A DNA stretch of 64,000 nucleotides. Origin: JBBRBB01 sp963830175. GTDB taxonomy: Bacteria; Bacteroidota; Bacteroidia; Chitinophagales; Chitinophagaceae. The stretch lies in NCBI GenBank assembly GCA_963830175.1, contig CAWHKV010000009.1, positions 124,001 through 188,000 on the forward strand, in the 5' to 3' direction. The notes beneath the pieces were generated by a model. The model worked only from the letters and a program-made list of their open reading frames with translations, was not told where the DNA came from and did not search any database. The number at the start of each line of letters is the position of its first letter. Within the stretch, counting starts at the first letter, position 1. Made by a program: the position numbers and the translations under genes. Positions 9,069 to 17,544 of this stretch are shown in pieces.

Positions 9069-9091
9069 TTCTAAACAAAAAAATTTATGGA

Positions 9092-9874
9092 TCAGTTACC
9101 TGGTTTTTTGTAAAGATCAAATGCAAGATGCGTGGCAATTAAAAAACCATTGTTGTATTGAAATACATGTTTATCGTTTACCTTTTTGCCTTGTTGTAAA
9201 GTTTGATTTATATAACCTGCTTCAAATTTTAGTGCCGGTGAAACAGTATAATTTATTAATAGGGCTATCCTGTTCTGATCAAAAACATTTTCACCTACAT
9301 TTTCTCCAAAACCAACAAATACCTCATCTGCAAATGCGAGACTAAAATAATTTCTGCCATCTTTATTTTTTGTAACCGGTACTTCTGCTCTTAATCGGTA
9401 ACGTATTCGGTTTATATAAACATAATCAACATTTTCAGCTTCTGCAATTCTACCTACAAAACGTTGTTCTGCCGTAAATCTGTGCGATAGCTGCACCTTG
9501 CCTACCGGGTTTTTTATGATCACCTGCTCGTAAATACGATGCTCCGGAAAAGTAGCGGGTGAAGGAAAATCGCCATAGGGCGATGTTTTTATATATGCAT
9601 ACCCCGCAATAAACTGAACATTTTTATGGGGGGAATAGGTTAAACCCGTTCTTAACAAATGTTGCTGAAGGTGAGCGAAATTTTCTGTTCTGCGCAATTG
9701 ATATTCTGTATGCAAACCAATAGTGGGACTAAATTTAAAATTGCCCGTGTACATTAACCATTGTATGTCGTTATGATCGGCAATACGGTTAGTGTTATTG
9801 GTTTGCGCACCTGCAAAATTCAATGCACCAGCAAAAACAAAAACAAGAAATGCCAGTTTACATCGTCTATTCAT
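9092..9874 (-). CDS. DUF2490 outer-membrane protein
   Basis: A 260-residue protein with an N-terminal signal peptide (cleavage probably after AGAQ, near residue 24) and repeated amphipathic strands such as LSHRFTAEQRF and YRLRAEVPV, matching the DUF2490 family of small outer-membrane beta-barrel proteins found in Bacteroidota. The family has no proven function. It sits inside the inorganic-carbon operon, 42 bases after the small S74-like gene, and is followed by a 158-base gap with two inverted repeats before the SulP-carbonic anhydrase fusion. A passive pore role for the anion is conceivable but is only inference from position. Confidence 0.82.
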   Translation of the reverse strand: MNRRCKLAFLVFVFAGALNFAGAQTNNTNRIADHNDIQWLMYTGNFKFSPTIGLHTEYQLRRTENFAHLQQHLLRTGLTYSPHKNVQFIAGYAYIKTSPYGDFPSPATFPEHRIYEQVIIKNPVGKVQLSHRFTAEQRFVGRIAEAENVDYVYINRIRYRLRAEVPVTKNKDGRNYFSLAFADEVFVGFGENVGENVFDQNRIALLINYTVSPALKFEAGYINQTLQQGKKVNDKHVFQYNNGFLIATHLAFDLYKKPGN

Positions 9875-9916
9875 ACAAAATATTTTTCACCCCAACCATA
9901 CCGGCAGAATGTGTTG

Positions 9917-10345
9917 CTATAATTTTTCTTTAAGCGTTAAAATTTCATTCTTTAGAAATTCTATTTCTTTTTGTTGTTCCTGAACAGCAGCTACCAAAAC
10001 AGGTATCAATCCTTCTGATTGTATCGTATAATAACTCGCTGTGCGGTAGGTGTTTTTTCCGGTGGAATAATTGCCTTTAGTGGTATAAACAAGCTCAGGA
10101 AATATTTTCTTTATTTCCTCAGCCTCAAAACCAAATTGCACACCATTGCTACCAGGCAAAAAAGAATAATTTGCTTTTTGATACGTAAACGTTTTGGGTT
10201 GTAATGCCATTAGTTTTTCTAACGGATCCTGGATGGTTGCAACATTATTTTTTATTTCATGATCTTGCAAATGCTGTGCGTAACCTTTAATGGAAACCAC
10301 AGTAAAAATTTGACATAACAAAAGCGAAATAAAAATGCCTTTCAT
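9917..10345 (-). CDS. Small secreted S74-like (tail-fiber chaperone-type) protein
   Basis: A 142-residue protein with a signal peptide (about residues 1-23, ending GYAQ). The mature part is almost only a peptidase S74/intramolecular-chaperone-like core: DPLEKLMALQPKTFTYQK, FGFEAEEIKKIFPELV, YYTIQSEGLIPVLVAAVQEQ, then a C-terminal coiled coil (about 117-142). In the autocleaving family this core ends a long trimeric fiber and begins with an SDxRLK-like Ser-Lys pair. Here the matching place reads QDHEIK, so the serine is missing and no fiber precedes it. It lies 21 bases after a carbonic anhydrase gene. A role as a secreted trimer-forming domain is possible, and function is unknown. Confidence 0.7.
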   Translation of the reverse strand: MKGIFISLLLCQIFTVVSIKGYAQHLQDHEIKNNVATIQDPLEKLMALQPKTFTYQKANYSFLPGSNGVQFGFEAEEIKKIFPELVYTTKGNYSTGKNTYRTASYYTIQSEGLIPVLVAAVQEQQKEIEFLKNEILTLKEKL

Positions 10346-10366
10346 GTGGTATGCTTTACTTCCTGT

Positions 10367-11011
10367 TTATTCGTTAATGTAGCAACAGTCTTCAAAGAAT
10401 GTTACCTCGCCTGTTTTTATATCGTGAAACCCGCCTACGAGACCAATTTTTCCCTCATCAACAAGGGTCTTTATTATCTCGCTTCTTTTTAAAATTTCTT
10501 CAACCGAATTCTTCACATTTATATGCGCAACGCTTTCAACAAACGAACTGTTTGCGGCAGTGCGATTCTCTTTTATTGAATTTTCTTTTTGCACAGCGGG
10601 TTCAATTTTCTTTACCAGCCCGGTAAGATGACCAAGCTCTGCACCGTCACAAGCGCCTTTTACTGCACCACAGCTTGAGTGCCCAAGAACTACAATAATT
10701 TTTGAACCTGCCAGCTTGCAGCCAAATTCCATACTGCCCAGAATATCATCGTTTACTATGTTACCTGCAATGCGTATACTAAAAATGTCGCCTAACCCCT
10801 GGTCAAAAATTAGCTCTGCAGAAGTGCGCGAGTCTATGCAACTTAGAATTACCGCGAAGGGATGTTGGCCGTCTGAAGTTTCATTAGCCTGCTGCAATAG
10901 GTTGCGGTTTACTTTAAGATTATTTACAAAGCGTTCATTCCCTTTCTTTAAAAGGTCTAACGCGTGTGAAGGCGAAATTGCTTCCTGCATTTCCCGTGTC
11001 AATGTTTTCAT
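10367..11011 (-). CDS. Beta-carbonic anhydrase
   Basis: A 214-residue beta-class carbonic anhydrase that interconverts CO2 and bicarbonate. Zinc ligands are Cys58 and Asp60 in CIDSR and His111 and Cys114 in GHSSCG, with Arg62 pairing to Asp60. It closely resembles the C-terminal domain of the SulP fusion at 6771-8933 (for example FAVILSCIDSRT and the IRIAGN strings). It has no signal peptide and starts 13 bases after the stop of the SulP gene, so the two act as a split version of the fused protein. The start MKTLTREMQ is the first ATG. Confidence 0.94.
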   Translation of the reverse strand: MKTLTREMQEAISPSHALDLLKKGNERFVNNLKVNRNLLQQANETSDGQHPFAVILSCIDSRTSAELIFDQGLGDIFSIRIAGNIVNDDILGSMEFGCKLAGSKIIVVLGHSSCGAVKGACDGAELGHLTGLVKKIEPAVQKENSIKENRTAANSSFVESVAHINVKNSVEEILKRSEIIKTLVDEGKIGLVGGFHDIKTGEVTFFEDCCYINE

Positions 11012-11024
11012 GTCTTTTTATTTA

Positions 11025-12584
11025 TTAATTATTAATTACTTTTTGGTTTAAACTAATGGTTTCAACATTAATATTTTTGAGCTGGGCATGTGCCCTATAA
11101 TTTTCAATTAATTCGATCACATCATGGGCAATTATTTTTGATTTGGACCCATCAATGATAACCTTTGACCCTTCTGGAATTTGTTCAAGCGCCTGCAAAA
11201 TGGTTGCCTTACTAAAGAAAGATACTTCTTCTGCCAGTTCTATATGATGAACTTCTGTTCCATTATGTTTTGTAACAATATCTTTTATAGTATAAGAATT
11301 TCGATAGCTGTTACGCAGTGTATAAAATACGCCGACCAAAACACCAATGGTTATTCCCTGTAACAGGTCTGTAGCCAATATACCTACAACTGTTGCAAAG
11401 AACGGCACAAATTGTTCCCAACCTAATTTATACATATGCCTGAAGAGCGAAGGCTTGGCAAGTTTGTAACCCACAATAATTAAAATGGCAGCGAGGCTGG
11501 ACAGCGGAATCATGTTTAAAAAACGGGCAATGGTTAATGCACTTAGCAGCAAAAAAATACCATGTAATATGGTTGACATTTTACTTTTTCCGCCAAAGGC
11601 AATATTTGCCGAGCTTCTTACAATAACCTGTGTTATTGGCAGCCCGCCAATGAGGCCGGATACCACATTTCCTAAACCTTGCGCCTTTAATTCCCTGTTG
11701 GTGGGGGTAACCCTGTGATATGGGTCTAATTTATCTGTTGCCTCAACGCATAGCAAAGTTTCCAGGCTGGCTACTATGGCAATTACGATTGCTGTTTTCC
11801 AAACTAAATAATTATTAACAGAGCTAAATTCAGGAAAAGTAAAAAAACTAAAAAAATCACCCATACTGGCGGCTACAGGTAAATTTACCATTTGTTCGGT
11901 CTTTAACGAGAAGGGTAAAATGTTAGCTGTAAATAAATAGTTCATTAATATACCGAATAGTACCACAACAATAGGACCCTGTAATACCTGGAATATTTTA
12001 TGCTTTTTAACTAGTACTGCATCCCACGTAATTAAAATAACCAATGAAATAACAGCAATGATCAATGCACCCGGGGTAATAAAATTAAAGGCGCTTACAA
12101 TAGAGGAAAACGTGTTTTCACCATCCAGTTGAAAGTAACTAAGGTCGCCCTCGGCATCTTTATCGTAGCCTAGGGCATGCGGAATTTGTTTTAGCATGAT
12201 CAATAATCCAATACCCGTAAGCATTCCCTTAATAACAGATGATGGAAAAAACCATGCTATGAACCCTGCCTTTAAAAAGCCCATAGTTAACTGCAGTAAA
12301 CCAGCAAGCACCACGGCCAACAAAAAGATTTGCCAACTGCCCAACTCTTCAATGCTTGAAAATACGATTACCGCCAAACCTGCAGCGGGTCCGCTTACAC
12401 CAAGGGGAGAGCCGCTGGCAATGCCCACAACAATTCCACCAATAATACCTGCAATAATGCCTGAAAATAATGGAGCGCCGCTGGCTAAAGCAATACCCAG
12501 GCATAATGGAACTGCCACAAAAAACACAACTATGCTGGCAGAAAAATCGCTTTTAAAGTTTTTAAGAATAGAATTCGGTTGCAT
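11025..12584 (-). CDS. SulP-family inorganic anion transporter
   Basis: A 519-residue SulP permease with the typical start MQPNSILKNFKSDFSASIVV, about 12 membrane helices over residues 15-420 and a C-terminal STAS-like region (about 430-515) containing SKVIIDGSKS. I placed the start at the ATG at 12584. A TTG nine codons upstream extends the frame but adds unusual sequence. The protein is very similar in order and motifs to residues 1-515 of the SulP-CA fusion, but stops after STAS; its carbonic anhydrase is the next gene. Bicarbonate uptake is the likely job. First gene of the operon, with a palindrome 32 bases upstream of the start and a divergent TetR gene beyond. Confidence 0.92.
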   Translation of the reverse strand: MQPNSILKNFKSDFSASIVVFFVAVPLCLGIALASGAPLFSGIIAGIIGGIVVGIASGSPLGVSGPAAGLAVIVFSSIEELGSWQIFLLAVVLAGLLQLTMGFLKAGFIAWFFPSSVIKGMLTGIGLLIMLKQIPHALGYDKDAEGDLSYFQLDGENTFSSIVSAFNFITPGALIIAVISLVILITWDAVLVKKHKIFQVLQGPIVVVLFGILMNYLFTANILPFSLKTEQMVNLPVAASMGDFFSFFTFPEFSSVNNYLVWKTAIVIAIVASLETLLCVEATDKLDPYHRVTPTNRELKAQGLGNVVSGLIGGLPITQVIVRSSANIAFGGKSKMSTILHGIFLLLSALTIARFLNMIPLSSLAAILIIVGYKLAKPSLFRHMYKLGWEQFVPFFATVVGILATDLLQGITIGVLVGVFYTLRNSYRNSYTIKDIVTKHNGTEVHHIELAEEVSFFSKATILQALEQIPEGSKVIIDGSKSKIIAHDVIELIENYRAHAQLKNINVETISLNQKVINN

Positions 12585-12615
12585 ATAATGCTTTTTGTAA
12601 AATAATAGCAATATT

Positions 12616-12633
12616 ATTACTTATAGAAGTAAT
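12616..12633. promoter_or_regulatory. Perfect inverted repeat, candidate TetR operator
   Basis: ATTACTT-N4-AAGTAAT is an 18-base perfect palindrome in the region between the divergent sulP and tetR genes, 32 bases before the sulP ATG and 66 bases before tetR. Size, symmetry and position fit the operator of the adjacent TetR-family regulator, which would control sulP and perhaps itself. Confidence 0.5.
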
Positions 12634-12698
12634 ACTATCTTAATTAATTGTAAAATTAATATTTTTGACAGAGTAGATAATATTAGAGTAATTGCAAA

Positions 12699-13370
12699 AT
12701 GGAATTGAAGCTTCAAATAATAATGAATGAAAAGCTGTTTTTAAAAGACCCGGAAAAATCGGAACTAGGTAGAAAAATTTTAAAGAGCAGCATTGTATTA
12801 ATACATAAAAACGGGTTTGAATCTTTCACATTTAAAAAACTGGCAGACGAGATTAACAGCACCGAAGCCGGTGTATACCGCTATTTTGAGAACAAGCACC
12901 GCCTGTTAATGTACTTAACTGCATGGTACTGGAGCTGGGTTGAATTTAGGGTTGACTACGAAACCCATAATATTCAAAGTGCCCTAAAAAAACTTAAAAA
13001 GGTTATTCAGTTGCTTGTGGCAACGGTGGTAGATGATTCAAACACTATGTATGTTAACGAAAGCCTGCTTCATCAAATCATTATTGCTGAAGGGTCTAAG
13101 GCTTACTTAACAAAACATGTAACAGAAGATAATAAAGACCAGCTTTTCAAGCCCTATAAAGACCTTTGTAATAAAATTGCGGGTATCATTTTAGAATATA
13201 ACCCAAAGTACAAGTATTCAAAATCGCTATCGAGCACCATAGTTGAAGTAGCGCATTTTCAAAATTTCTTTATGCATAATCTTCCTTCCATTACAGATTT
13301 TAATGATAAAGACGAAAGGAAAATTGCTGCTTTTTTAGAGGATCTGGTATTTAAATGCATTTCCACTTAA
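12699..13370 (+). CDS. TetR-family transcriptional regulator
   Basis: A 223-residue protein with an N-terminal TetR helix-turn-helix (about residues 20-70; FTFKKLADEI...AGVYRYFENKHRLL) and an all-helical ligand domain rich in aromatic residues. It is transcribed away from the sulP-carbonic anhydrase operon and shares a 114-base regulatory region with it, which contains a perfect 18-base palindrome. Control of the inorganic-carbon genes is therefore the likely role. The effector is unknown. A second ATG at 12723 (MNEKLFLKD) is an alternative start. Its stop overlaps the convergent stop of mqnC. Confidence 0.85.
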   Translation: MELKLQIIMNEKLFLKDPEKSELGRKILKSSIVLIHKNGFESFTFKKLADEINSTEAGVYRYFENKHRLLMYLTAWYWSWVEFRVDYETHNIQSALKKLKKVIQLLVATVVDDSNTMYVNESLLHQIIIAEGSKAYLTKHVTEDNKDQLFKPYKDLCNKIAGIILEYNPKYKYSKSLSSTIVEVAHFQNFFMHNLPSITDFNDKDERKIAAFLEDLVFKCIST

Positions 13371-14491
13371 TAATCTACCACCTGTTCTTCAATCGCTTCA
13401 GGAATGTCCCGCCATTCATATTGCTGGTTTCTAAGCTGAGGTTCAAAACCGGCCTCCTGAATGGCTTCTTGAATAGATTTATAAGTGAACCTGTGCGGTG
13501 CTCCCGCAGCGCTTACTACATTTTCTTCCAGCATTATGCTTCCAAAATCGTTGGCGCCGCTGTGCAAACATATTTGTGCGGTTTGCTTACCTACGGTTAA
13601 CCAGCTGGCCTGTATGTTTTTAATGTTAGGAAGCATAATGCGGCTAAGGGCTATCATGCGAATATATTCTTCAGGTGTAGTAAGATTTTGGATACCCCTG
13701 ATGCGGCTAAGCAATGTATCTACATCCTGAAAGGTCCATGGAATAAATGCCAGGAACCCCTTTGCACCCTGAGGTTTCATAGCCTGCACTTCACGCAACC
13801 GCACCAGGTGAATAAACCTTTCTTCGAGTGTTTCCACATGACCAAACATCATGGTAGCGCTGGTGGTAATACCTAATTTATGTGCTTCGTGCATGATAGA
13901 CAGCCATTCATCCGCCCCACACTTTCCTTTGCTTATTAGCCTGCGCACCCTATCCACTAATATTTCAGCACCCGCCCCGGGAAGACTGTCCATGCCTGCA
14001 TTTTTTAAAGCCAACAACACATCATGGTGATTCATTTTTTCCAGCTTGCATATGTGGGCAATTTCAGGTGGCCCCAGTGTATGCAATTTAATAGAAGGAT
14101 ATTCAGCCTTAATCTGGCTGAAGATGTTTGTATAATAATCAAGCCCCAGTTTGGGATTATGCCCGCCCTGTAATAGTAGCTGGTCTCCACCCCACCTTAT
14201 AGTTTCTTCTATTTTTTTACGGTACACCGGCATATCTGTAACATAAGCTTCGGCATGGCCGGGAATGCGGTAAAAATTACAAAATTTACAATTGGCAATG
14301 CAAACGTTGGTGGTATTTACGTTCCTGTCTATCTGCCAGGTTACCCTGCCATGCGGTACCTGTTTTTTTCGTAATTCATCTGCTGCAAACATTAATTCGG
14401 TTAAGGGTGCTTCGTTAAATAAATAAAGACCCTCTTCACCTGAAAGAAATTCAAAATTCATGGCCCGGCTAAGTATTGCTGCAACATCCAT
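13367..14491 (-). CDS. mqnC: Cyclic dehypoxanthine futalosine synthase (MqnC)
   Basis: A 374-residue radical SAM enzyme of the futalosine route to menaquinone, which cyclises dehypoxanthine futalosine. The iron-sulfur motif CxxxCxxC is at Cys64, Cys68 and Cys71 (CIANCKFC), followed by the family string NFYRIPGHAEAYV and LQGGHNPKLGLDYY. The length is normal. It shows that this organism makes menaquinone by the futalosine pathway, although no other mqn gene is in the window. The 3' end overlaps tetR by four bases, tail to tail. Confidence 0.93.
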   Translation of the reverse strand: MDVAAILSRAMNFEFLSGEEGLYLFNEAPLTELMFAADELRKKQVPHGRVTWQIDRNVNTTNVCIANCKFCNFYRIPGHAEAYVTDMPVYRKKIEETIRWGGDQLLLQGGHNPKLGLDYYTNIFSQIKAEYPSIKLHTLGPPEIAHICKLEKMNHHDVLLALKNAGMDSLPGAGAEILVDRVRRLISKGKCGADEWLSIMHEAHKLGITTSATMMFGHVETLEERFIHLVRLREVQAMKPQGAKGFLAFIPWTFQDVDTLLSRIRGIQNLTTPEEYIRMIALSRIMLPNIKNIQASWLTVGKQTAQICLHSGANDFGSIMLEENVVSAAGAPHRFTYKSIQEAIQEAGFEPQLRNQQYEWRDIPEAIEEQVVDY

Positions 14492-14672
14492 ACGTAAATT
14501 ATTGTCTTTGATTATGCCACGGTGAACGCGGATAAAATCGATTTACAAAAATACGATGAGTACATTGTTCTTTTGACTATTAAATAGTTATAAAACGTTT
14601 TTGAGTTTTTATAGGTTTGGTGCCTGCTGCATTTAATAGTAAATTGTATTGATGAAGAAATGAATTGCCTGT

Positions 14673-15983
14673 ATGGATTACCCTGTAAGTTTTTATTCTG
14701 AAGATGAAGGTATTGCGACGCAACCTTGCCGCAGGGGGGATGTTATTGCAGGTATTTTAATTCGCCTTTTATTTTTTACCAGGCACTCTCTTTTAGCAGG
14801 GTGCTTTTTATTTTTATTAACCGCAACACCAACGGCAGCCGATGCCCAGGAAGAATTTATCGCACCTCCGGCAGCCTTCATTACAGAAGTGCGCATATCC
14901 ATGCTTACGGGTGGTATCGTTATAATACGGGCTGCTATAAATGACTTTAAGGATTCGCTCAATTTTGTACTTGATACCGGCAGCGGTGGTATTTCACTCG
15001 ATTCGACAACTTGTGCGGAATTAAATTTGGAAAAAAAACCCAGCGGACGAATTGTACGTGGCATTGCAGGGATTCGTACAGTTGATTTTACCTATGGTCA
15101 CACGCTCCATTTTCCGGGACTTAATATCGCCAACCTCGACTTTCACATTAACGATTATGAAATTTTAACTGCAGCATACGGTTTAAAAATAGATGGCATT
15201 ATCGGTTTCAGTGTTTTGCGCAGGTACATTGTAAAACTTGATTACGACCGGCAGGTTATGCAATTCTTTGCACCGGGGTCTATTAAATATCCAAAGGGTG
15301 GACACGTATTAACACCCCAATTCACCACACTACCTATGCAACCTGTAACACTTCGAGACCAGGAGATATTTAACACTAAACTTTATTTTGATATTGGAGC
15401 CGGTCTTTGCCTGTTGTTAAATGAAGAACTCGTAAAAGACAGCGCATTGCTTAAAAGAAAAAGAAAGTTATACAATACACAGGCAGAAGGTCTTGGTGGC
15501 AAAAAGGAAATGACGCTGACCTTTATTAAAGAATTGCGGGTGGGACCATATAAATTCAGGAAGGTTCCCGTTCACATTTTTGATGATGAATATAATGTTA
15601 CGAATTACCCTGTTCTCGGTGGTTTAATCGGGAATGATATTTTACGGCGGTTCAACATTATTTTAAATTATCCGCAGCAGGAGATATTTATAAAACCCAA
15701 CCACCATTACAGCGATTCGTTCGATTACAGCTATACAGGTCTTGGTATGTATATGATAAATAATGCCATAACTATTACTGACATTATACCGCATTCGCCG
15801 GCAGACATTGCAGGGTTTGTTCCGGGAGATATTATATTGGGTGTTCAAAATAATCTTTCCAATAACATTCAGGCCTACAAAGCCATTATGCAAACACCTA
15901 AAACGCGGTTAAAAATTTTAATACTTCGCAACGGCCAACCAGAGGTACGTTATCTAAAAGTAAAAAGCATACTTAAAAGGTGA
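14673..15983 (+). CDS. Secreted aspartyl protease with C-terminal PDZ domain
   Basis: A 436-residue protein with two retropepsin-like lobes and a PDZ domain. The first lobe has the catalytic DTG at Asp101 (FVLDTGSGG). The second lobe reads FDIGAG at Asp240 in place of a strict DTG. The PDZ module spans about 352-430 (IIPHSPADIAGFVPGDIILGV). A hydrophobic stretch at about 28-50 with cleavage near AADAQ suggests export. The N-terminal 27 residues before it are unusually long and polar, and are partly encoded by a copy of a dispersed repeat (14711-14724). There is no other in-frame ATG, GTG or TTG before the signal segment. The family is widespread in Bacteroidota; substrates are unknown. Confidence 0.83.
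   Translation: MDYPVSFYSEDEGIATQPCRRGDVIAGILIRLLFFTRHSLLAGCFLFLLTATPTAADAQEEFIAPPAAFITEVRISMLTGGIVIIRAAINDFKDSLNFVLDTGSGGISLDSTTCAELNLEKKPSGRIVRGIAGIRTVDFTYGHTLHFPGLNIANLDFHINDYEILTAAYGLKIDGIIGFSVLRRYIVKLDYDRQVMQFFAPGSIKYPKGGHVLTPQFTTLPMQPVTLRDQEIFNTKLYFDIGAGLCLLLNEELVKDSALLKRKRKLYNTQAEGLGGKKEMTLTFIKELRVGPYKFRKVPVHIFDDEYNVTNYPVLGGLIGNDILRRFNIILNYPQQEIFIKPNHHYSDSFDYSYTGLGMYMINNAITITDIIPHSPADIAGFVPGDIILGVQNNLSNNIQAYKAIMQTPKTRLKILILRNGQPEVRYLKVKSILKR
14711..14724 (-). repeat. Dispersed short repeat, copy D (inside a coding region)
   Basis: On the minus strand it reads GGTTGCGTCGCAAT followed by ACCTTCATC. Copy B reads GTTGCGTCGCAATCACTTCATC, so the two match over about 22 bases with two differences. 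This copy lies in the first codons of the aspartyl protease gene. Confidence 0.5.
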
Positions 15984-16157
15984 AGAATTATAACCATCAT
16001 TTTTTCAATTAAAGATAAATTGTCCTTTCTTTTTAAAACAAGTGTCTTTTTAAATTAGGTAATGGTAAAAGCTACTATTATGTACCGCTAAATGTCCGGC
16101 CAATAAGGTTAACAAAAGACAAGGTGTAGAAAATCAGCAGAGTGGAAGATTAAGAAG

Positions 16158-16229
16158 TGGTCTCGTCAGGAATCGAACCTGAATCCAGGGCTTCGGAGAC
16201 CCTTATACTATCCATTGTACTACGAGACC
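16158..16229 (-). tRNA. tRNA-Arg (anticodon CCG)
   Basis: A 72-base cloverleaf on the minus strand: acceptor GGTCTCG pairs with CGAGACC, D stem GTAC/GTAT, anticodon stem AGGGT/GCCCT with loop CTCCGAA, T stem TCAGG/CCTGA with loop TTCGATT, and discriminator A. The anticodon at positions 34-36 of the loop is CCG, which reads CGG (arginine). The CCA end is not encoded. No integrase or direct repeat flanks it. Confidence 0.95.
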
Positions 16230-16264
16230 AGTAATGAGTGAGCGGACAAAAATAACTTAAATAA

Positions 16265-17467
16265 TCATCTGTGTTTTTTCTTCAACAATTCTTTTATTGC
16301 TGATGGAAGAAAAATGGATACAGGTAACCCTGATAATAAATTTATATCTTCTATTAAAGAGGTTTCATTATCTAAAAATTTAAATACCGCACCAGCTCCA
16401 TTTTTTTTAAACAGGCGCGAAAAAATTTGTTGCCCCTCCATTTTCCTGTTTTTTAAAACATGCAATAAGGCGCCATCATACATATTAGCCTTCCATTTTT
16501 TAAAGTCGGGATGGGTTTGCGGGTTCTCTCCATTCATTAATTGCCCGATAATAAAATCACTTTGTTTCTGTATAAATTGAAAAGTATATCCACTGCTCGA
16601 TTTAGTTTGTCCGCCAGCAGTTCCAATATTTATAATATTTCCGTCAAATGGTTTGAAAGGATGATCCGTCATTGGGATCACACCAAATTCTTCTTCGGTT
16701 ATTGTATAATCAGTTATTTGTAATGTTCCGGATATATAATTTTTTAAAGCCTCATCATATTGTTGTGGTTTTAATAATTCTTCAGTGAACAGGGTATATT
16801 CTACAAGTGCTTTATTTGATGAAACAGGTAATACATAAACGAATGTTGTTCCATGATTTTGGCTTACCCTAAAATCCATAAAAGTGGCTACTTGCGGCTC
16901 AAACAAGGGTTGCCTCGTTTCAATAAACCATCCTTTAAAATGTTGCAACAAATAATGACGCCCTTTTACCTTTTCACTCTCCAGTAAAATATTTTTAAAC
17001 AAAATACTATTAAAAACGTAGGTGGAAGTATAGCTAATTTCATCAACCAAAACTTCTACATACTTTTCTTTGTTTTGAATGGCTGATACTGTGCCTTTTA
17101 AAAAATTTATATTTGGGAAGGCAGTTGCTTTTTCCTTTACAGTCTTGTATAAGTCTGCACTGCGAATCATTTTATATTCATACGGTATAAGGTCGAAACG
17201 TGCAGAAAACCCAGTGCTGTAGAAATCAATTTGTTTCCATTTCTTATAAACTACAGATTCAAAAATACCCGCATTTTTTTCCCAAAAACACCATGTTCGG
17301 TCGTTTTGAGTTTTTGAAGAACTGTCAATAACCATTATACGCTTATCCAAGAAAAATGAATGCTGCATCATTCGGTATAACAGGCTAAAACCTGCAGCAC
17401 CACTGCCAGTTATAATATAATCGAAATGATAGGAAGATGAATTAATATCAGTTGTTTGCTGTTGCAA
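16265..17467 (-). CDS. crtY: Lycopene beta-cyclase (CrtY type)
   Basis: A protein of about 400 residues with an N-terminal FAD motif (IITGSGAAG), the NDRTWCFWE string and the late GTAGGQTKSSSGYTF block that mark CrtY-type lycopene cyclases, which close a beta-ring at a psi end of lycopene. It is the last gene of the carotenoid operon. The start is unclear: no ATG precedes the FAD motif. I give TTG at 17467; a TTG at 17539 extends the frame by 24 residues, but that extension is encoded by a copy of a dispersed repeat (17491-17504) and has no family likeness. The downstream limit is secure. Confidence 0.88.
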   Translation of the reverse strand: MQQQTTDINSSSYHFDYIITGSGAAGFSLLYRMMQHSFFLDKRIMVIDSSSKTQNDRTWCFWEKNAGIFESVVYKKWKQIDFYSTGFSARFDLIPYEYKMIRSADLYKTVKEKATAFPNINFLKGTVSAIQNKEKYVEVLVDEISYTSTYVFNSILFKNILLESEKVKGRHYLLQHFKGWFIETRQPLFEPQVATFMDFRVSQNHGTTFVYVLPVSSNKALVEYTLFTEELLKPQQYDEALKNYISGTLQITDYTITEEEFGVIPMTDHPFKPFDGNIINIGTAGGQTKSSSGYTFQFIQKQSDFIIGQLMNGENPQTHPDFKKWKANMYDGALLHVLKNRKMEGQQIFSRLFKKNGAGAVFKFLDNETSLIEDINLLSGLPVSIFLPSAIKELLKKKHR

Positions 17468-17490
17468 GATGATTATAGATATATTGATGC

Positions 17491-17504
17491 AGTGTGCGAT
17501 GCAA
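17491..17504 (-). repeat. Dispersed short repeat, copy E (5' of crtY)
   Basis: On the minus strand it reads TTGCATCGCACACT, which differs by one base from TTGCGTCGCACACT of copy A at 35190-35203. It lies between the crtZ stop and the likely crtY start. Confidence 0.4.
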
Positions 17505-17544
17505 GGGACGATTACCAGGGATACCTTGCCTGAAATCAAAATAA

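Noticed and set aside
9917..10345. Tail-fiber-like similarity as a sign of prophage
   Set aside because: The protein has a signal peptide, stands inside a metabolic operon and has no phage gene nearby.
16158..16229. tRNA-Arg as an integration site
   Set aside because: No integrase, direct repeat of the tRNA 3' end or change in gene style is seen on either side.
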